Shown in pieces: positions 53,219-56,015 of a stretch of DNA of 56,015 nt. The notes under the pieces were generated by a model that was not told the DNA's origin, ran no database searches, and saw only the letters and a program-made list of their open reading frames with translations. Source of the DNA: Ferruginibacter sp. (lineage in GTDB: Bacteria > Bacteroidota > Bacteroidia > Chitinophagales > Chitinophagaceae); assembly GCF_028288465.1 (NCBI RefSeq), contig NZ_JAQBNR010000045.1:1-56015 (forward strand), read 5' to 3'. Both the position numbers and the translations under genes were made by a program. The stretch's first letter is position 1; each line of letters begins with the position of its first letter.

Positions 53219-53725
53219 ATGAAATTGACAAAATTATTGATGGCCATTGCCATTATAACAACGGTAAGCTTTGTAAGCTGTAAACCTAAAGACGCAGACA
53301 TTAAAGCCGCGGTAGAGGCTAAACTCAATGCCATGCCCGATATGATAAAAGGCGCAACAGTAGATGTAACTGACGGTGTTGCAACATTAAGCGGCGAATG
53401 TAAAGATGACATGTGCAAGGCAGAATGTGAAAAAGCAGCCAAAGAGGTAAAAGGTGTAAAGTCTGTAGTAGCCAATTTTACCCTCCCTGCCCCACCGCCG
53501 CCAGCAGTAGCTCCTCCAGCTTCGTTAACAACTACCATGGATGCTGCAGCTCAGCAAAAAGTAAAAGACGGCTTAAAAGACATCAAAGGTGTTACCGTAA
53601 CATTTGAGGGAGATAAGGCGGTATTGACTGGAGATGTAAGCAAAGCAGACAGAATGAAAATTATGCAGATGCTGGCTGCTGCAAAAGTAAAATCAGATGT
53701 TAGCAAATTAGGAGACAAAAAATAA
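53219..53725 (+). CDS. BON-domain lipoprotein
   Basis: A 168-residue SPII lipoprotein (MKLTKLLMAIAIITTVSFVSC, Cys21; start at 53219, with a 33-nt longer frame rejected). The first BON domain is DADIKAAVEAKLNAMPDM to GVKSVVANFTLP, with an unusual CKDDMCKAEC stretch of three Cys in its loop. An Ala/Pro linker of about 15 residues is followed by a second BON-like half from AAQQKVKDGLKDIKGVTV. BON domains bind membranes or peptidoglycan-linked partners. The next gene lies 27 nt downstream. Confidence 0.85.
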   Translation: MKLTKLLMAIAIITTVSFVSCKPKDADIKAAVEAKLNAMPDMIKGATVDVTDGVATLSGECKDDMCKAECEKAAKEVKGVKSVVANFTLPAPPPPAVAPPASLTTTMDAAAQQKVKDGLKDIKGVTVTFEGDKAVLTGDVSKADRMKIMQMLAAAKVKSDVSKLGDKK

Positions 53726-53752
53726 TTACAATAAACTTAAAACGATAATAAA

Positions 53753-54169
53753 ATGGCACTTCAGGAAAAATATGCAGAGTTGATACAATCAGCCACCACT
53801 ATGGGTGTAGCCAACCTGGCTGTAGCAGAACAGGACGGCGTGTTGCATGTAAGCGGCACAGCAAAAAGTACGGCTGATTATGATGCACTATGGGCATTGT
53901 ACAACAAAATTGATCCCAGTATGGCAAGTGGCGATCTGATGATGAATATTGATATTAAGGCAGATGCAGGGGCTCAGCTAAAAGTAACAACCGATTCAAC
54001 CAATCTTAATATAAGAAGTACTCCCACTACAGAAGGCGCTATTGTAGGTAAGGCTGCACATGAAGAAATTGTTACACTTGTTGAAAAAACAGACGACAGC
54101 TGGTGGAAAATTAAGACAGCCAATGGCGAAGAAGGATATGCTTATGCCCAGTATCTTTCTCCATTGTAA
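53753..54169 (+). CDS. BON-like plus bacterial SH3 domain protein
   Basis: A 138-residue protein without a signal peptide. Residues 1-70 (MALQEKYAELIQSATTMGV, then VLHVSGTAKSTADYDALWAL) resemble the BON-like half found in LysM proteins. Residues ~77-137 are a bacterial SH3 (SH3b) domain with LNIRSTPTTEGAIVGKA, EEIVTLVEKTDDSWWKIK and EGYAYAQYLSPL. SH3b domains usually bind cell-wall peptides, so lack of an export signal is odd and export by another route or a cytoplasmic role is possible. It is coupled to the BON lipoprotein and may be its partner. Confidence 0.82.
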   Translation: MALQEKYAELIQSATTMGVANLAVAEQDGVLHVSGTAKSTADYDALWALYNKIDPSMASGDLMMNIDIKADAGAQLKVTTDSTNLNIRSTPTTEGAIVGKAAHEEIVTLVEKTDDSWWKIKTANGEEGYAYAQYLSPL

Positions 54170-54192
54170 TAAATACCGGAGCAATTAATTCG

Positions 54193-54228
54193 AAGAGGCT
54201 GTATCGGCAATTGTCATATAGCCTCTTT
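54193..54228 (+). terminator. Hairpin terminator after the SH3 gene
   Basis: AGAGGCT-G-TAT and ATA-TAGCCTCT arms around an 11-nt loop, ending in TTT. The T tract is short, so the call is moderate. Confidence 0.55.
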
Positions 54229-54348
54229 CCTGTATTTATCCGCGCAAAGAAATTAATCCAGATTGTGGCTCCGGCATGACATTGTTAATCAGATACAATT
54301 AAATTTATCAGCTAATTTAACAGCAGGTAAGCTACGGATTATACCCTC

Positions 54349-55782
54349 CTAGCATTCACTTAAACTAATGGGAATATTGATGGCCAGGCCACCGTCTGAA
54401 GTTTCCTTGTATTTACTATTCATGTCCAGGGCCGTATCCCACATGGTCTTTATTACTGCATCAAGACTCACTTTTGCATAATCCGGAGTGCTTTGCAATG
54501 CAAGCTGGCTTGCGGTTATAGCCTTGATGGCGCCCATTGTATTTCTTTCAATGCATGGTATTTGCACCAGCCCCGCAATGGGATCGCAGGTTAGGCCCAG
54601 GTGATGTTCCATGGCTATTTCGGCCGCCATTAAAGTTTGCTTTTGTGTGCCGCCCATGCACTCAGTTAATGCTGCCGCAGCCATAGCACTGCTTACTCCA
54701 ATTTCTGCCTGGCATCCGCCCATCGCCGCAGAGATAGTTGCCCCTTTTTTAAAGATGCATCCCACTTCACTAGCAGTTAGTAAAAAGCGAATAATTTTAT
54801 CTTCGGTATTGCCATCACAAAAAAGAATATAGTATTGCAGAACAGCCGGTATTACCCCTGCAGCGCCGTTGGTTGGCGCTGTTACAACCCGTCCGAAAGA
54901 GGCATTTTCTTCATTCACCGCAAGGGCAAAACAACTTACCCAATCCAGTATGTATTTAAAATTATTGCCGCCTTGCCAGATAGCCGCAATCCAGCCATCG
55001 TAATCGTTGTAACTGCGATCCAGCAATAATTTTTTATTTAAATTAAAGCCCCGTCGTTTTACAAATAACCCGCCGGGCAAATTGCCCTGCGTATGGCACC
55101 CGCGGTACATACATTCTTTCATCACATTCCAAATCTGCAATATTCCTTGTCTAGTTGCCGGTTCGGGCCGCCAGGCGTTTTCATTTTCCATAACCACTTC
55201 ACTTACATTCATACCGGTACGTATGCACCAATGCAAAAGATCTTCGGCAGTATTAATTGGAAAAGGTAAAACAGTTTCATTTTTTTTATCGGGTGAAAAA
55301 CCTTCTTTTATAACGAACCCACCACCCACAGAATAATAAGTTTCGGCAAAGGTATCACCGTTGTGCAGGGTCACTAAAAAACTCAGCGCATTGGGATGAA
55401 ACGGTAATGACTCTGTAATTAAAAATTCAATATCTTCCTGGGGATCAAACTCAATTTCATGGCGTCCATGCAGCAATATCTTTTTCATATTGCGGATATC
55501 ATTCATTTTGGCCGTGATATTATCCACATCAAATGTTACCGGATCTTCACCACACAAGCCCAGCTGAACTGCAATATCAGTACCATGCCCGATGCCGGTT
55601 TTCGCCAGTGAGCCATACAACAACACTTCGATATTCTGCACCTGCTGCAGCAGGTCTTTTGCTGTAAGAGATTCTAAAAATTGTAAGGCAGCCTTCCAGG
55701 GCCCAAGCGTATGACTGCTGCTTGGCCCTACACCAATTTTAAACATATCAAATACTGAAATGGCTTCGTGGCGCAAGGTCAA
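54349..55782 (-). CDS. sdaA: L-serine ammonia-lyase (Fe-S type, single chain)
   Basis: Deaminates L-serine to pyruvate and ammonia using a [4Fe-4S] cluster. The 477-residue single-chain form has an N-terminal beta domain and a C-terminal alpha domain. The start is TTG at 55782 (MTLRHEAISVFDMFKIGVGP), followed by the SSSHTLGPW substrate loop. Cluster cysteines are likely those in SEVGCIFKKG, LTCDPIAG and VQIPCIERN. The helix AEIGVSSAMAAAALTEC is also typical. It starts 4 nt after the FKBP gene stop on the same strand, so the two are co-transcribed. Confidence 0.95.
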   Translation of the reverse strand: MTLRHEAISVFDMFKIGVGPSSSHTLGPWKAALQFLESLTAKDLLQQVQNIEVLLYGSLAKTGIGHGTDIAVQLGLCGEDPVTFDVDNITAKMNDIRNMKKILLHGRHEIEFDPQEDIEFLITESLPFHPNALSFLVTLHNGDTFAETYYSVGGGFVIKEGFSPDKKNETVLPFPINTAEDLLHWCIRTGMNVSEVVMENENAWRPEPATRQGILQIWNVMKECMYRGCHTQGNLPGGLFVKRRGFNLNKKLLLDRSYNDYDGWIAAIWQGGNNFKYILDWVSCFALAVNEENASFGRVVTAPTNGAAGVIPAVLQYYILFCDGNTEDKIIRFLLTASEVGCIFKKGATISAAMGGCQAEIGVSSAMAAAALTECMGGTQKQTLMAAEIAMEHHLGLTCDPIAGLVQIPCIERNTMGAIKAITASQLALQSTPDYAKVSLDAVIKTMWDTALDMNSKYKETSDGGLAINIPISLSEC

Positions 55783-55786
55783 TTTT

Positions 55787-56015
55787 TTATTGAACTTCTA
55801 AAAGTTCGATTGTAAAAACCAGGTTAGAATTCGGAGGTATAGCTTGCCCGGAACCACTGGCTCCATAACCCAGTGAGGGTGGAATGTAAAGCGTAATGGA
55901 ACCGCCTGGTTTGATCAATGGAATGCCGTACTTCCATCCTTCAATCAACTGTCCAAGCTGAAATGTAGTACCGCTTGTATTTTGGTCAAATGGTGTGGTG
56001 GTTGTCAGTAATCTG
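55787..56015 (-). CDS. FKBP-type peptidyl-prolyl isomerase (partial, C-terminus)
   Basis: A 76-codon C-terminal fragment that runs off the window edge. It reads FQLGQLIEGWKYGIPLIKPG, then SITLYIPPSLGYGASG, and ends NLVFTIELLEVQ before TAA at 55787-55789. These are the conserved closing strands of an FKBP fold (LGYG active-site region, VFxIELLxV). It catalyses cis-trans isomerisation of proline bonds. Whether the missing N-terminus is secreted or lipidated cannot be seen. It is directly upstream of sdaA. Confidence 0.92.
   Translation of the reverse strand, partial: RLLTTTTPFDQNTSGTTFQLGQLIEGWKYGIPLIKPGGSITLYIPPSLGYGASGSGQAIPPNSNLVFTIELLEVQ

Overview
The window reads as a chromosomal segment of a Bacteroidota bacterium, most likely of the family Chitinophagaceae. 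The evidence is AT-rich DNA, the short primary sigma factor without region 1.1, perfect or near-perfect TAnnTTTG -7 promoter elements, A-rich leaders instead of Shine-Dalgarno sites, many SPII lipoproteins, and lineage families such as DUF4249, DUF3822, DUF1599 and BT_3928-type DoxX proteins. No rRNA, tRNA, CRISPR array, prophage or intact insertion sequence was seen. Most of the window is core housekeeping DNA.

Layout. 0.1-5.2 kb: an LprI-like secreted protein, a TlpA-type thioredoxin, pgi, threonine aldolase and rpoD. 5.3-10.6 kb: an orphan DUF4249 lipoprotein, trxB, folB, a TPR protein and an M1 peptidase. 10.6-11.3 kb: an intergenic stretch with degenerate repeats. 11.3-19.3 kb: a MATE exporter, a DUF3822-rsmD-5-FTHF ligase-lpxK operon, a DbpA-like helicase, and two lipoproteins built from the same ~100-residue duplicated domain. 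19.3-21.1 kb: a long gap holding two related ORFs for tiny membrane proteins, several hairpin terminators and a possible small RNA. 21.1-32.5 kb: gyrA, a saccharopine-dehydrogenase-like protein, a sirtuin, a broken DUF4349 gene, an S41 protease, an EVE protein, a LutA-like protein, ribH with a TPR partner, and pdhA. 32.8-40.3 kb: recF with a DciA-like DUF721 gene, an orphan peptide-type ABC permease, a DoxX protein, DUF1599, folP and an ABC exporter. 40.4-43.9 kb: a sugar porter with ribokinase, a gene remnant and small envelope proteins. 44.4-50.7 kb: topoisomerase IV (parC, parE) with a VOC protein, a DUF1835 protein and a small inverted-repeat-bounded cassette between the subunits. 51.0-56.0 kb: a TPR protein, a BON lipoprotein with an SH3 partner, serine dehydratase and a partial FKBP.

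Functional themes are DNA topology and replication (gyrA, parC, parE, recF, DciA-like), folate metabolism (folB, folP, 5-FTHF ligase), redox and central metabolism (trxB, pgi, pdhA, sdaA) and the envelope.

The least ordinary items are: (1) a ~0.5 kb cassette at 48119-48622, bounded by a 22-bp inverted repeat (21/22 match) and carrying a frameshifted four-helix-bundle (S23/IVS-type) gene, which resembles a 23S rRNA intervening sequence placed outside rRNA; (2) two related 37-38-residue one-helix membrane-protein ORFs in a terminator-rich gap; (3) several genes whose -7 element ends 4-7 nt before the start codon, implying leaderless mRNAs; (4) a DUF4349 gene with an ATA start and an A-run frameshift; (5) paired lipoproteins with a two-cysteine repeat domain; and (6) degenerate tandem and inverted repeats at 10.8-11.0 kb. 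I did not see a clearly new multi-gene system.
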